A stretch of 64,000 bases of DNA from Prochlorococcus sp. AG-363-O16 (GCA_003280095.1 QCGA01000001.1:185664-249663), one strand, 5' to 3'; shown: positions 9,322 to 19,070, counted from the first letter of the stretch. Made by a program: numbers and translations. The notes: generated by a model not told the origin, from the letters alone.

Positions 9322-10016
9322 TAGAGATTTAGAGATCGACGTTCTTTTTGCAGTGATACACGCCTTTTCTTAGCCTCTCTCAGCATTTCCTTCCCATCAT
9401 GCAAGTAACTATCTACATAACCCATCGTGTATCTATCCAATTCAACCAAAGCATCATCAACCTCAGAAAAACACTGATAAAGACTCAAAGCGAAACCTTG
9501 CGCAGAATTAGGTACAGGAACTGATCTATACAGTGAATTAACCCTCTCCATGCGTTTACGACTCTTCTCCAAATAATCACAAAATTCACTCATAAGCTCA
9601 TCATCGTAGGGATCTGCCGACAACTGCCGCAATTGTGCTTGGAAAGGATTAATAACAGTACCCAATAACCGATCAATAGGGTGATACACCTTTGTGAACC
9701 AAGTCAAACGTATCTCATCTGCTTCTACTGATTGAGCTTTCGCAACACTTGCAGCGACAGTCGCACGAGCATTGCGAATACCTCGTTTTTTAGATTCATT
9801 GACACAAGAAACCATCCTTTGATTGGCGAGGTCATATTCCCTTCGACGTTCAGGATCACCTAGCAATTCCCAAGCTGCATTAAGTGAAATAATTTGCTCC
9901 TCATCTCCACCTGCATCAGGATGATGACGTTTTACAAGTTCTCGATACGCAGCCTTAATCTCCGCTTCAGTAGCGTTTGAACTAATTCTAAGCACCTCAT
10001 AAGGGTCAACTAACAT
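9321..10016 (-). CDS. J-domain (DnaJ-like) protein
   Basis: J-domain proteins stimulate the ATPase of DnaK/Hsp70. The first 65 residues form the J domain (DPYEVLRISSNATEAEIKAAYRELV) with the catalytic HPD at residues 32-34 and a DPERRREYD end. The remaining 165 residues lack the Gly/Phe region, zinc fingers and CTD domains of DnaJ and look like a charged helical domain, so this is a type III J-protein with an unknown client. I use the ATG at 10016; a TTG lies just before it. It is coupled to the downstream membrane glycosyltransferase and follows cysK by 21 bases. Confidence 0.9.
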   Translation of the reverse strand: MLVDPYEVLRISSNATEAEIKAAYRELVKRHHPDAGGDEEQIISLNAAWELLGDPERRREYDLANQRMVSCVNESKKRGIRNARATVAASVAKAQSVEADEIRLTWFTKVYHPIDRLLGTVINPFQAQLRQLSADPYDDELMSEFCDYLEKSRKRMERVNSLYRSVPVPNSAQGFALSLYQCFSEVDDALVELDRYTMGYVDSYLHDGKEMLREAKKRRVSLQKERRSLNL

Positions 10017-10037
10017 CAACGCCTACCCCCTTGAACA

Positions 10038-11006
10038 TTAAAGGTGTACATCAAGCCTTCGAGACATCGATGAACTTGAACTGAACATCGGAGTAGACAA
10101 ATAACGTTCTCCAAAACTTGGTAACACTACAACGATTCGCTTATCAGCCATTTCAATTCTAGAACCTATCTGAAGAGCTGCTGAAATTGCAGCTCCACTA
10201 CTGACACCACACAACAGGCCCTCTTCCCTTGCAAGACGTCTACCCATGTCCATAGCGACTTCATCACCAATAGTGAAGATCTCATCAACCAATGACATAT
10301 CTAAAACACCAGGTATAAATCCAGCTCCAATACCTTGAATTGAGTGGGGCCCTGCAACTCCACCTGAAAGAACTGGACTTGATGCAGGTTCAACAGCAAC
10401 TACATGAAGATTAGGAATTTTTTCCTTAAGTACTCGGGCACAACCAGTCAGAGTACCTCCTGTACCAACCCCACAAATCAAAGCATCTAAACGACCTTCA
10501 CAGTCATCCCAAATCTCAACTGCAGTTGTCTTTTCATGGACACGAGGATTTGAAGGATTATCAAACTGCTGTAAAAGATATGCATCCGGCATCGATGACA
10601 CCAATTCTTTCGCCAACTGAATTGCACCTTGAATACCATCCCTTCCCGAGGTGAGTTGTAATTCAGCTCCATAAGCACGCAACATTGAACGCCTCTCAGT
10701 ACTCATTGAATCAGGCATCGTCAGTATCAAACGGTAGCCCCGTGCCGCAGCAACCATTGCCAGTGCAATCCCAGTATTACCGCTGGTAGGTTCGACAAGC
10801 ACAGTCCTGCCTGGTGAAATTGTTCCATCAGCTTCGGCAGCCAAAATCATTGCTACAGCTATACGGTCTTTAACAGAAGCTGTGGGGTTAAAACTTTCTA
10901 GTTTTGCCAACAGTTCGGCGTGACATCCACTCGCATTAGTTAAACGATGCAACCGCACGAGTGGAGTGCCTCCAACCAAAGCAGTTATGTCAGACGCTAT
11001 AGGCAT
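10038..11006 (-). CDS. cysK: Cysteine synthase (O-acetylserine thiol-lyase)
   Basis: This PLP enzyme makes cysteine from O-acetylserine and sulfide, the last step of sulfate assimilation. The 322-residue product has the PLP lysine K46 in [11 protein letters not shown], the substrate loop [11 protein letters not shown] near residue 73, the phosphate-binding [10 protein letters not shown] near 177 and the conserved [12 protein letters not shown] near 268. Length is normal for CysK/CysM. It heads a minus-strand run with the J-domain and membrane glycosyltransferase genes. cysC, an early sulfate-activation gene, is also in the window. The CysK versus CysM distinction is not certain from motifs alone. 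Confidence 0.93.
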   Translation of the reverse strand: MPIASDITALVGGTPLVRLHRLTNASGCHAELLAKLESFNPTASVKDRIAVAMILAAEADGTISPGRTVLVEPTSGNTGIALAMVAAARGYRLILTMPDSMSTERRSMLRAYGAELQLTSGRDGIQGAIQLAKELVSSMPDAYLLQQFDNPSNPRVHEKTTAVEIWDDCEGRLDALICGVGTGGTLTGCARVLKEKIPNLHVVAVEPASSPVLSGGVAGPHSIQGIGAGFIPGVLDMSLVDEIFTIGDEVAMDMGRRLAREEGLLCGVSSGAAISAALQIGSRIEMADKRIVVVLPSFGERYLSTPMFSSSSSMSRRLDVHL

Positions 11007-11165
11007 GATTCACAACGGACTAAAAACCGCATCAACATTCAAGAGGGAATTGATCCATGTCGAAATCTATAAGCGAAATCACATAGATAAAGAACTGAAA
11101 ACAAAATCAACAACAACTTACTGTGTTTTTTAATCTACTTCTAATCCTGATTTGATTAGCTCATG

Positions 11166-11195
11166 AAAAACCCCCATCGCACAATGCAATGGGGG
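11166..11195 (-). terminator. Rho-independent terminator of the porin gene
   Basis: On the minus strand a stem pairs CCCCCAT...GC with GC...ATGGGGG around a 5-base loop (11171-11195), with one internal mismatch, and is followed by TTTTT (complement of 11166-11170). It lies 43 bases past the porin stop codon. The next gene on that strand is cysK, so the porin is likely a monocistronic message. Confidence 0.85.
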
Positions 11196-11237
11196 TAAGC
11201 GAACTTAGGCTCTCTCTGATTTCTCAGAAACCTCAGA

Positions 11238-12641
11238 TCAGAACTGGAAAGTTGTTTTTACCAATGCGCCGGTAACATCATCAGCACCGTCCTTCTCAAT
11301 TGAGAAGAAAGCAGGTGTAACGGTGATGTTATCGCTAACAGCCATTGAGTAATAAACTTCATAGGCCATTGGGTCGTCATAACCAGAGTCATCTCTATGA
11401 CCTTCAGCTGTGCCATAAGCAAAACCAAGGGTGTTGCCTTCAGCACCAAAGTCGCTCCACACAACCCCTAAGGACCAGGTGGTTTCGTCTTCGATGTTGC
11501 TAGCATCGCTCTCCTCGTCAGGAGTTTTCCAGCCATAACCGGCATTTAAAGAAATACCGTTATCTAGATCGTACTGAGCACTGATTCCATAAGCCTCGAA
11601 ATCAGCAGCATTTGCAGAACTAGTTGTGTTACCACCGTCTGATGTGGTGTAAGCAGCAGCCACTGTGTAGTTGTCACCAATCCAGGCAATCTGGGCAGTG
11701 ATGTCATCAGAGCCTTGCTCAGTCAAAACACCCTGAGTAGCATCATCCGCTTCATCAGATACCAATACCAAGCTTGCGCTTAGATTGTCTTTTGCATAAG
11801 TGATACCTGCGCCAGCACCCATTGAAAGGTTGTAAGCATCATTAGCACCTGCGTATGTCAGGACATCCAGGATGGAATCACTTGGATAAGAACTAGGCCA
11901 TACACCAAGCATGTCGTCTTGACGAACCTTCGCACCAACAGTTGCTGTTAGGTTGTCACCAACAGGGAACTGGTAATAAGCTCTATGAACTTCGAGGTTG
12001 TCAGAGCTGTTGAAAGCAGTTTCCAACAATGCAGCGCCATTGAAAGGACCGCTGACGTTACCCGCACGTAGTGTTGTCTTTAAAAGATCTTCACCGGTGA
12101 AGCTGCTATCAAGACTCAACTTTGTGTCGTACTGGAAGGTGACAGCTTCGTTGTTTGAAACTTCGTCAACACCACCAACGATAAAGGCAGTAGTTCCAGA
12201 AAGCTTAGTGGTAGTCGAAAACTGAGAAGCTCCAAACTCACCAACCTTGGCTTCTAAGCCATCAACACGTCCCCTGATAGTTGCAAGTTCAGGAGCAAAT
12301 TCTTTAAGAAGACGACGCTCAGAATCAGTGATTTCAGCAACGCTGTCGAGGCAAGAATTAACGAGAGCAGCAGCCTCATAACGAGTCATAGCCCTGTTGC
12401 CATCAAAACTGCTGCCAGGAGTACCAGCAACACAGCCATAGCGCTCAACTAAGCTGGAAAGTGCCTGATAGGCCCAGTCAGTAGGGCGTACATCAGAAAA
12501 CTGAGAGACACTGGTTACTTGCTCAGTAGCGGCCGAATAATCGGACATGCCTTCGAGATTCAAGTCTGCAGCTGTAGCAGCCATTGGAGCCATTAGGCCC
12601 AACGCCGCAGGTGCTACCAGCAATTGCCGGAAGAATTTCAT
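11238..12641 (-). CDS. Outer-membrane porin with SLH domain (cyanobacterial Som/OprB type)
   Basis: The 467-residue product has a signal peptide (MKFFRQLLVAPAALGLM, cleavage probably after AATA), then a surface-layer-homology domain at about residues 45-110 (SQFSDVRPTDWAYQAL, MTRYEAAALVNSC) that anchors to pyruvylated cell-wall polymer, a short coiled coil (IRGRVDGLEAKVGEF), and a beta-barrel of alternating strands ending in the aromatic KTTFQF. This is the architecture of the major cyanobacterial porins for small solutes. Codons and the strong terminator suggest high expression. The minus-strand leader contains GTGTGAGG just before the ATG, overlapping the ribosome site, and a long inverted repeat farther upstream. 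Solute specificity is unknown. Confidence 0.93.
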   Translation of the reverse strand: MKFFRQLLVAPAALGLMAPMAATAADLNLEGMSDYSAATEQVTSVSQFSDVRPTDWAYQALSSLVERYGCVAGTPGSSFDGNRAMTRYEAAALVNSCLDSVAEITDSERRLLKEFAPELATIRGRVDGLEAKVGEFGASQFSTTTKLSGTTAFIVGGVDEVSNNEAVTFQYDTKLSLDSSFTGEDLLKTTLRAGNVSGPFNGAALLETAFNSSDNLEVHRAYYQFPVGDNLTATVGAKVRQDDMLGVWPSSYPSDSILDVLTYAGANDAYNLSMGAGAGITYAKDNLSASLVLVSDEADDATQGVLTEQGSDDITAQIAWIGDNYTVAAAYTTSDGGNTTSSANAADFEAYGISAQYDLDNGISLNAGYGWKTPDEESDASNIEDETTWSLGVVWSDFGAEGNTLGFAYGTAEGHRDDSGYDDPMAYEVYYSMAVSDNITVTPAFFSIEKDGADDVTGALVKTTFQF

Positions 12642-12648
12642 TTAGATA

Positions 12649-12657
12649 CCTCACACA
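12649..12657 (-). promoter_or_regulatory. Porin ribosome-binding region complementary to the Yfr1 small-RNA motif
   Basis: The porin message reads UGUGUGAGG ending 7 bases before its AUG, so the GAGG that should act as Shine-Dalgarno lies inside an 8-base perfect complement to CCUCACAC. That octamer belongs to the unpaired conserved core of cyanobacterial Yfr1, an sRNA reported to act on porin-type mRNAs in Prochlorococcus. The match is seen in the sequence; the regulation is inferred. Confidence 0.55.
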
Positions 12658-12676
12658 GTATTAGGCGCATTACGCC

Positions 12677-12785
12677 TATTTAATATCTTGGGACCTCATG
12701 TGACTTTTAGCACATCTTTATGTGCCAGAATTATCGATGGTATAGAGATAATCCGAAGTAGCTAAAGGTCCCAAGATATTAAATA
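12677..12785. promoter_or_regulatory. 20-bp perfect inverted repeat with internal hairpins upstream of the porin
   Basis: Bases 12677-12696 (TATTTAATATCTTGGGACCT) are exactly the reverse complement of 12766-12785, with a 69-base spacer. The spacer holds two further stems: GCACAT/ATGTGC (12710-12725, 4-base loop) and ATTATC/GATAAT (12730-12752). If transcribed this would fold as a three-way junction in the porin leader, 35-144 bases before the ATG. An adjacent TAGGCG/CGCCTA hairpin (12662-12678) lies nearer the start. Whether it works as RNA or as paired operators in DNA is open. Confidence 0.6.
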
Positions 12786-13006
12786 TGATCTAGTTCCTAT
12801 CGCAAATTATCTGTGTAAATGATCACCAATTAAACAAACAAGCTTATTTAAAATATATTTGCTATCTCTTGAATTCTATTAAATGCTAATGAAGCTATAA
12901 ACAAATAAGAACTTGACTGCTACATCTAATCATTAATTCTATAAAGACTAAAGGCCATCTATAGAGGTTGTCTCTATAAGTAGTTGATCTCCCAATGCTT
13001 GTCTAA

Positions 13007-14638
13007 ATGTTTACAGGGAACAACCCTAAAGACACAAAAGCACCTCTTGGATGGTTAATTCTACTTTGGCTACTGGGATGCATTCTCGCTCTAACAAAAC
13101 TTGGATCCTTACCGCTGAGAGATTTTGATGAAGCCACTGTTGCAAGAGTGGCTTTTGAAATAAGCCAACAGACTGGAATAGACCGTCTGTTGCCAACGCT
13201 ATGGGGAGACTCCTACCTCAACAAACCGCCAGGACTACACGGGCTTATCGCTATTGCGATACAACTTAGGAACATTACGCATCCAATATCTAAATTACCT
13301 TCCGAACAGATACTCCGATTAGTTCCAGCACTCTTATCGACTCTAATAATTCCAATCGGTGGGTTAATTCAATGGAAACTGAAACCTAACAACCGAACTT
13401 GTTCTATCACTACTGGGGCAATTCTTCTAACACTCTTACCCATCGCAAGGCATGGTCGATTGGCAATGCTAGATGGAACTCAGCTAACTGCAATGGGACT
13501 GTTGTGGTTACTGATTCTTAGCCTAAATAATTCTCAAATGGATCGATGGAAGGCTCTTGGTATAGGTATTGCTACTAGCAGCATGCTTTTACTGAAGGCT
13601 CCTTTATTTTTGCCAGCCACTGTTGCCGCATTTATCCCGTTTCATTTAGAAGGTAATTTGAGGCGTTTTTGGAGTTGGCCTACCCTGACTTGGTTAAGCA
13701 TTGGTCTCTTACCGGGCATAGGTTGGCATATTTGGCATTACTTTCAACGTGGCGCAGGAGCACTGTGGCTTTGGACAGGAGATGGTGCAGGACGAGTTCT
13801 TTTTGACATTGGAGAAGGAAGTGATCTTGGCTGGAAAGTCCCTATTGTCGAAATCTTAGAAGGAGGGTGGCCGTGGCTTGTACTTTGGCCTTTTGCAATA
13901 GCTTTGGCCTGGAAAGAAAGAAACAGCCGTTGGGGAAGATGGACCCTAAGCTCACAAATAGTATTGGCCATATCAATCCTCCCGCTAAAAACTCAACTAC
14001 CCTGGTATAGCCATCCTCTTTGGCTACCAATCTCATTACTATGTGCCAGCCCACTTACAAGGATTGTTGAAAATACACATGGATTAAACGAAATTCCAGG
14101 TAAGAATATTTTAAAAAAAATCCCAATTCTTTGGTTCAGCCTTGGAATTCTGCTCTTGATGTTTGGGGTTTTAGGTTTTTCAAAACCACTAATCATTCTG
14201 CGCCCTTATCGCTACATAGCACTTGCCGTTGGAGCTGGTTGGGGCATTGGTGGATGGTTACTATGCAATTCATCTGAAAACTATCGTCGAAAAGGTTTGA
14301 TCTGTCTAATCGCTGGAAACCTTGCAGGACTATGTCTTCTAATGAATTCACCTTTGTGGTTATGGGAACTAAATGAAAATTGGACAGTAAAACCAATCGC
14401 TGCATTAGCGAATAAAGCCGAAGGCTATGAAACCTTCATTGATGGGAGTCACGAAAGACCTAGTCTCAACTGGTATGCAGGCAAAAGAATACGAACATGG
14501 ACTCCGTCTATAAACGCACCCTCTATTCTGAGTCAAAACCCGTCAAAGGTAATGAATCTCATGCCTCAAATGAACTGCAAGGTAACTGAAAAAGAAGGAA
14601 CATGGAATTTACTAATTTGTTCATCTCCCCGACCCTAA
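13007..14638 (+). CDS. GT39/ArnT-like polytopic membrane glycosyltransferase
   Basis: The 543-residue product has about a dozen membrane helices and the N-terminal pattern of ArnT/PMT-type transferases: an acidic DFDEATVARVAFE loop after the first helix at about residue 38, then LNKPPGLHGLIAI, matching the DE..Y and KPPL elements that bind the polyprenyl-phosphate sugar donor. A small soluble C-terminal tail follows (IDGSHERPSLNWYAGKR). Such enzymes glycosylate lipid A or cell-surface acceptors on the periplasmic side; the true substrate here is not known. It is the first of five same-strand envelope genes. A TATAGAG/CTCTATA hairpin (12960-12978) lies just upstream. Confidence 0.82.
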   Translation: MFTGNNPKDTKAPLGWLILLWLLGCILALTKLGSLPLRDFDEATVARVAFEISQQTGIDRLLPTLWGDSYLNKPPGLHGLIAIAIQLRNITHPISKLPSEQILRLVPALLSTLIIPIGGLIQWKLKPNNRTCSITTGAILLTLLPIARHGRLAMLDGTQLTAMGLLWLLILSLNNSQMDRWKALGIGIATSSMLLLKAPLFLPATVAAFIPFHLEGNLRRFWSWPTLTWLSIGLLPGIGWHIWHYFQRGAGALWLWTGDGAGRVLFDIGEGSDLGWKVPIVEILEGGWPWLVLWPFAIALAWKERNSRWGRWTLSSQIVLAISILPLKTQLPWYSHPLWLPISLLCASPLTRIVENTHGLNEIPGKNILKKIPILWFSLGILLLMFGVLGFSKPLIILRPYRYIALAVGAGWGIGGWLLCNSSENYRRKGLICLIAGNLAGLCLLMNSPLWLWELNENWTVKPIAALANKAEGYETFIDGSHERPSLNWYAGKRIRTWTPSINAPSILSQNPSKVMNLMPQMNCKVTEKEGTWNLLICSSPRP

Positions 14639-14676
14639 TCTAAATCTCAAATTAAAACCTCTACATAGAAAATAAT

Positions 14677-15789
14677 ATGAACAATTCAAAAAACAAAGAG
14701 CTACTTTCTATTGTGCTACCGACCTTTAATGAGAGGCAAAATATACTTCCATTAATCACGAAATTACTAACACTTGATCAACCATATGAACTGGAATTAC
14801 TTGTAATCGATGACAACTCAGATGATGGAACTCACTACTTAGTGAAAGAAGTCGCAGCTCAAGATCCAAGAGTTCGCCTGATTCGTAGGGTTGGCCGCTC
14901 AGGGCTTGCAAGTGCTATTACAGAAGGGTTACTAAATGCAACTGGTGATATAGCTGCAGTGATGGATACTGATGGCCAACATGAAGCAAATACCGTAATT
15001 GAAACAGTTAATAAACTCACCAATAGAAATCTAGATCTAGTTGCTGGCAGTAGGTTCTACAATGGCTCTGAAATTCTTGGTCTGAGTAGAAGACGTACAA
15101 GTGGATCGTCCATTGCAAATAAATTAGCTCGTATAAGTTTGCCAAAACAATACAAACACCTTACTGATTATATGAGTGGATGTTTAGCCATCAACTTAAG
15201 AACATGCCTCTCTATAGTTTCTAATGTAGATGTAAATGGATTTAAATTTCTCTACGAATTACTTGCAATAAGCAAAGGTTGTTTAAAAGTTTCAGAAGTA
15301 CCTTTGAGATTTCAACCACGTTCATCAGGGGAATCTAAACTTGATTTAGCTATACTTTGGGACTTTTTAGTCTCTTTAATTCATACAGCTAGCTTACGTT
15401 TACTACCAAGGAGAGCTATTAGTTTTGCCCTAGTAGGCAGCACAGGAGTCGTAGTCCAACTATTAACTACAACCCTGCTGATGAAAGTTTGGTTATTGAC
15501 ATTTGAACAAGCACTACCAATTGCGGTAGTAATAGCTGCCACTTCAAATTATCTAATTAACAATACTCTGACGTTTAGAGCACAAAGGTTAAAAGGTATA
15601 CACTTACTCAAAGGTCTATTGAAATTTCTCCTAGTTGCATCCTTGCCAGTATTGGCAAATGTTGGTGTAAGTACAGCTTTTTACACACTAATAATCCGAA
15701 ATGAATTCTGGGCTCAAATAATAGGAATTATAGTTGTATTTGTCTGGAACTATGCAGCTGCTTCTCGATTCGTTTGGAACTCTCCATAA
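14677..15789 (+). CDS. Glycosyltransferase family 2 fused to a GtrA-like membrane domain
   Basis: Residues 10-235 are a GT-A glycosyltransferase of the dolichyl-phosphate mannose/glucose synthase type: SIVLPTFNERQNI, DDNSDDGT at 45-52, and the metal/nucleotide MDTDGQH at 96-102. The C-terminal third (about 245-368) is a GtrA-like domain with four membrane helices (FALVGSTGVVVQLL ... AAASRFVWN). Such fusions make polyprenyl-phosphate-linked sugars on the cytoplasmic face and may flip them, which would supply the neighbouring GT39-like enzymes. That division of labour is inference from context. The gene lies 38 bases after the first GT39-like gene and 12 bases before the next. Confidence 0.9.
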   Translation: MNNSKNKELLSIVLPTFNERQNILPLITKLLTLDQPYELELLVIDDNSDDGTHYLVKEVAAQDPRVRLIRRVGRSGLASAITEGLLNATGDIAAVMDTDGQHEANTVIETVNKLTNRNLDLVAGSRFYNGSEILGLSRRRTSGSSIANKLARISLPKQYKHLTDYMSGCLAINLRTCLSIVSNVDVNGFKFLYELLAISKGCLKVSEVPLRFQPRSSGESKLDLAILWDFLVSLIHTASLRLLPRRAISFALVGSTGVVVQLLTTTLLMKVWLLTFEQALPIAVVIAATSNYLINNTLTFRAQRLKGIHLLKGLLKFLLVASLPVLANVGVSTAFYTLIIRNEFWAQIIGIIVVFVWNYAAASRFVWNSP

Positions 15790-15801
15790 TCAAACTTTCT
15801 T

Positions 15802-17346
15802 ATGCAACTAACTAATGACCAAGTAAAAGATCGATTATGGTTACCTATATTAATAGGATTAACCCTTCGCCTGGTCAATATAAATGGTCCAATTCTAGGG
15901 ATACATAGTTGGCGGCAGGCTGACACTGCAGCCATGGCTAGACACTTCTACTTAGAAAAAACTCCAATTTGGCTCCCACAAATTGACTGGGGTGGTGCAA
16001 ACACTGGTTTTGTGGAATGTGAATTTCCTTTCTATCCTTATCTTCTCGCTCAGCTATACAAAGTATTTGGACTACATGAATGGATAGGAAGATCTCTATC
16101 AGTGCTTTTTAGTATTCTAACAATCATAATATTGATCAATATTGGGAGCCGACTATTGGATCCAAGGAGTGGTTGGTGGGGAGGAATTTTTTTCTCTTTT
16201 TTGCCCCTAAGTGTATATTATGGACGCACATTACAAGCTGAATCATTACTCCTACTAATTTCTGCTTTGAGTATAGACAAACTTATTGCATGGAAAGAAA
16301 ACAAGCGGGCAATCCAATTACTCTTAAGCTGGTCTTTATTTTGCCTGGCATGCTTAATAAAAGTTTTACCGATGATATGGCTAGGGATACCGTTATTAAT
16401 GATTTTAATAATTCCTGAAACTAATGGCAGGTCACTGACCACTAAGGAACTAATTACTAAGCTTAAAAATTCTCTTCACTCTGCTTTGCCGTGGCTACTT
16501 TTTGGAGGGACACTGCTCATCGGATCTCTATGGTATTACTACGCTTATAAACTAGGACAAGAAAGCAATTTATCATTCGGTTTTTGGGGAAAAAGCTCCG
16601 ACAGAAATAGTCTTAATCTGCTTCTTGATATTAATAATTGGCTAAATCTTTTGTTAAGAATAAGTCTACGTAATATGGCATTTTTTGGAGTTCCCTTGGT
16701 AATAATTACTCTACTAAGTTGCAGAGAAAAAGCTGGGGTGCAGATTTTATTTTCAGGAATCATCGGAGTCTTTCTATGTTCCATAATCTCTCTAAGAGCA
16801 AGTTCAATTCATGAATACTATCAATTACCACTGCAGTTATTCTTATGTCCTTTAATGGGAAAAGGCTTTACAATTATCTCAAGGCAACTCACCCAAAATA
16901 CTGCTATTAAGTCTTTGTTATTTTCAGGACTAGCTATCATGATTTCCATAAGTATTATTATACTCAGCATTGATTATTGGAGTATAGAAAATCGTCAAAG
17001 CAAAGTTTGGATGCCATTAGCTAAACAGATTCGCCAAGAGGTAGCCATGAATGAATTAATAGTAACTATTACAGGGTCTGATCCTAGTTTATTAAATCTT
17101 GGGCGTCGTCGTGGTTGGTCAGCTGACATATCTGAAGTTAATCAGAAAAATATTCAATATTGGGAAAAAAATGGGGCAACTTACCTGGCAGGGAATTTGG
17201 ACTGGCAAAACCTTCAAACAAGGCTAATAGATGGCAAAGTGAAAGAAAATATACTGAGGGTCTTATGCAACTATGAAACTCAATTTTGCGATAGTTTAAG
17301 TGCAAAGAAACACTACCTAATCAAGATAGATGACTTCATAAGATAA
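15802..17346 (+). CDS. GT39-like polytopic membrane glycosyltransferase
   Basis: The 514-residue membrane protein has the HSWRQADTAAMARHF motif after the first helix (residues 34-48), a variant of the acidic donor-binding loop seen in PMT_2 proteins, a second loop with FVECEFPFYPYLLA, and about ten further helices, ending in a short soluble tail. It is likely a periplasm-facing transferase using a polyprenyl-phosphate sugar, perhaps the one made by the upstream GT2-GtrA enzyme. Two bases separate its stop from the next gene. The region is visibly AT-richer than the flanking genes, suggesting faster divergence or transfer. Confidence 0.78.
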   Translation: MQLTNDQVKDRLWLPILIGLTLRLVNINGPILGIHSWRQADTAAMARHFYLEKTPIWLPQIDWGGANTGFVECEFPFYPYLLAQLYKVFGLHEWIGRSLSVLFSILTIIILINIGSRLLDPRSGWWGGIFFSFLPLSVYYGRTLQAESLLLLISALSIDKLIAWKENKRAIQLLLSWSLFCLACLIKVLPMIWLGIPLLMILIIPETNGRSLTTKELITKLKNSLHSALPWLLFGGTLLIGSLWYYYAYKLGQESNLSFGFWGKSSDRNSLNLLLDINNWLNLLLRISLRNMAFFGVPLVIITLLSCREKAGVQILFSGIIGVFLCSIISLRASSIHEYYQLPLQLFLCPLMGKGFTIISRQLTQNTAIKSLLFSGLAIMISISIIILSIDYWSIENRQSKVWMPLAKQIRQEVAMNELIVTITGSDPSLLNLGRRRGWSADISEVNQKNIQYWEKNGATYLAGNLDWQNLQTRLIDGKVKENILRVLCNYETQFCDSLSAKKHYLIKIDDFIR

Positions 17347-17348
17347 GC

Positions 17349-18986
17349 ATGAAAAGTCTTCTACCCCAGAATGACAAATGTTCAGATAACACTATTTTGT
17401 GGTGGGTCTTTACTTTTTTCTGGATTACACTTTCAATCCAAATCTTTAGAATCTTTAGCTTAAATGCAACTTATGATCAAGGATTATTCCTTCAAGAAAT
17501 ATGGAACTGCCTTAATGGAAGACCATTTGAAAGTACACTTGCCGCGGAACTATCAGCACCAGTAAAATTTGATGGAGCAATACCAGAACTTGGATACAAA
17601 CATCTTGCCCAGCATTTCACACCTTTATTAATTATCTGGTCACCACTTGTTGGAGTAATGGGGATTTGGGCACTACCGATAATTCAAACTGGCCTAATTA
17701 GTCTTGCAGGGTGGATCCTCTTTCTACTAGGGAAAGAATACTTATCCAGTCAACTATCTGGATGGATCGCATGTAGCTTCTTCGCTACTGGAACAGTAAT
17801 AGGACCAACTCTAGAAAACTTCCACGATATATGTTTAGTACCATTACTTGTATTTTCTTTGCTTTTAGGGATAAGTAAGAATAGATTTTTATTGTATCTT
17901 ATCCCAGCAATTTTATTACCTTTAGTCCGGGAAGATGTTGGACTACTTTCTTTTAGCATAGGTCTTTGGATGATAGCAAGAAAGCCCAAATGGAGAATAT
18001 GGGGTTTTTTACTTTGTCTATATTCCTTTATGGCAGTATCAATTATCACAAATATACTCATGCCTTTATTTGGCTCTGAACTCTCTGAACGTTTTTTGCA
18101 AGAGAGATTTGGTCAATATCTCAATAGTGAAGTAAGTGGAACATTTGATGTCTTATATGCAATGGCTAAACAACCATATCTTCTCCTCAAGGAAATAATA
18201 TCGCCACTTGACAGTACATTTCGTTTTCTCATCACTCTTGGCCTACCTTTAGCATTTGTACCTTGGATTTCCATTGATAGTATAATTCTTATAATAGTTC
18301 CACTATTTGTAGCACTTAGTTCACAAGGTGGGAATGCTCTCTCAGTACATCTACGTTTTGTTTTATACCTTGTACCTGGGATATTTGCAGGCACTATTTT
18401 CTGGTGGAAAGAAAACTACTCATTATTTAAACAAAGAAAATTCAAAATTTTTTGGAAAGCCTGTCTAATAATATCTTTTTGCTTCGCAATTGCAGGCAAT
18501 CCCCATCGTTCATTATCAGCAATCATCCCTGACAGCGTCGATCCATGGGTCCATATACCTATCCACAGGCAAGTTAGTAGAGGCTTCTCTGCGCAATACC
18601 TTTTAAGTCTAATCCCTAAAGACGAATCTTTGGCTGCGGAGACTCATTTAATACCTCTACTTTCAGAAAGACATATTCTGATGCGTTTTCCAGAGAATCA
18701 TCTATTTCAAGATCTAGAAGGTAAAGTAAATTCAGTAAATTACATCGTAAGTCAACCAAGATTAAATTTAGAATATGGAAAAGCCTTCAAGCATCAATCT
18801 AGGTGGGCACGCAAGAGTATTGACAAAATCGAAGAACTAACAAATTCTGGACGCTATGGGGTCTATAAATGTAGCAAGAAAGGCATTATTCTCAAAAAAG
18901 GTTTCGCAACATCTACCAGAGAAAGTGTGTGTATCAAAAAGGAGATAGACGAAATAAAAATCATTCTTGATCAAATCCAAACCTAA
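17349..18986 (+). CDS. DUF2079 polytopic membrane protein
   Basis: The 545-residue product matches the DUF2079 pattern: YDQGLFLQEIW after the first helix (about residue 39), KHLAQHFTPLLIIWSPL near 85, ENFHDICLVPLL near 157 and VREDVGLLS near 197, within about ten membrane helices. DUF2079 proteins are thought to be related to the GT-C glycosyltransferases, but no reaction is established. The C-terminal 130 residues are soluble (AAETHLIPLLSERHILMRFP). The gene is among the AT-richest of the window (18421-18480 has 12 G+C of 60). It is followed by a second DUF2079 gene. Confidence 0.8.
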   Translation: MKSLLPQNDKCSDNTILWWVFTFFWITLSIQIFRIFSLNATYDQGLFLQEIWNCLNGRPFESTLAAELSAPVKFDGAIPELGYKHLAQHFTPLLIIWSPLVGVMGIWALPIIQTGLISLAGWILFLLGKEYLSSQLSGWIACSFFATGTVIGPTLENFHDICLVPLLVFSLLLGISKNRFLLYLIPAILLPLVREDVGLLSFSIGLWMIARKPKWRIWGFLLCLYSFMAVSIITNILMPLFGSELSERFLQERFGQYLNSEVSGTFDVLYAMAKQPYLLLKEIISPLDSTFRFLITLGLPLAFVPWISIDSIILIIVPLFVALSSQGGNALSVHLRFVLYLVPGIFAGTIFWWKENYSLFKQRKFKIFWKACLIISFCFAIAGNPHRSLSAIIPDSVDPWVHIPIHRQVSRGFSAQYLLSLIPKDESLAAETHLIPLLSERHILMRFPENHLFQDLEGKVNSVNYIVSQPRLNLEYGKAFKHQSRWARKSIDKIEELTNSGRYGVYKCSKKGIILKKGFATSTRESVCIKKEIDEIKIILDQIQT

Positions 18987-19070
18987 GTAACTTTCATATC
19001 ATTTTGAGCGTGCCAGTAGAGGTCAAACAAGACACAATAATAAAGCCATAAATACTCAGAGCTTGCCAGA

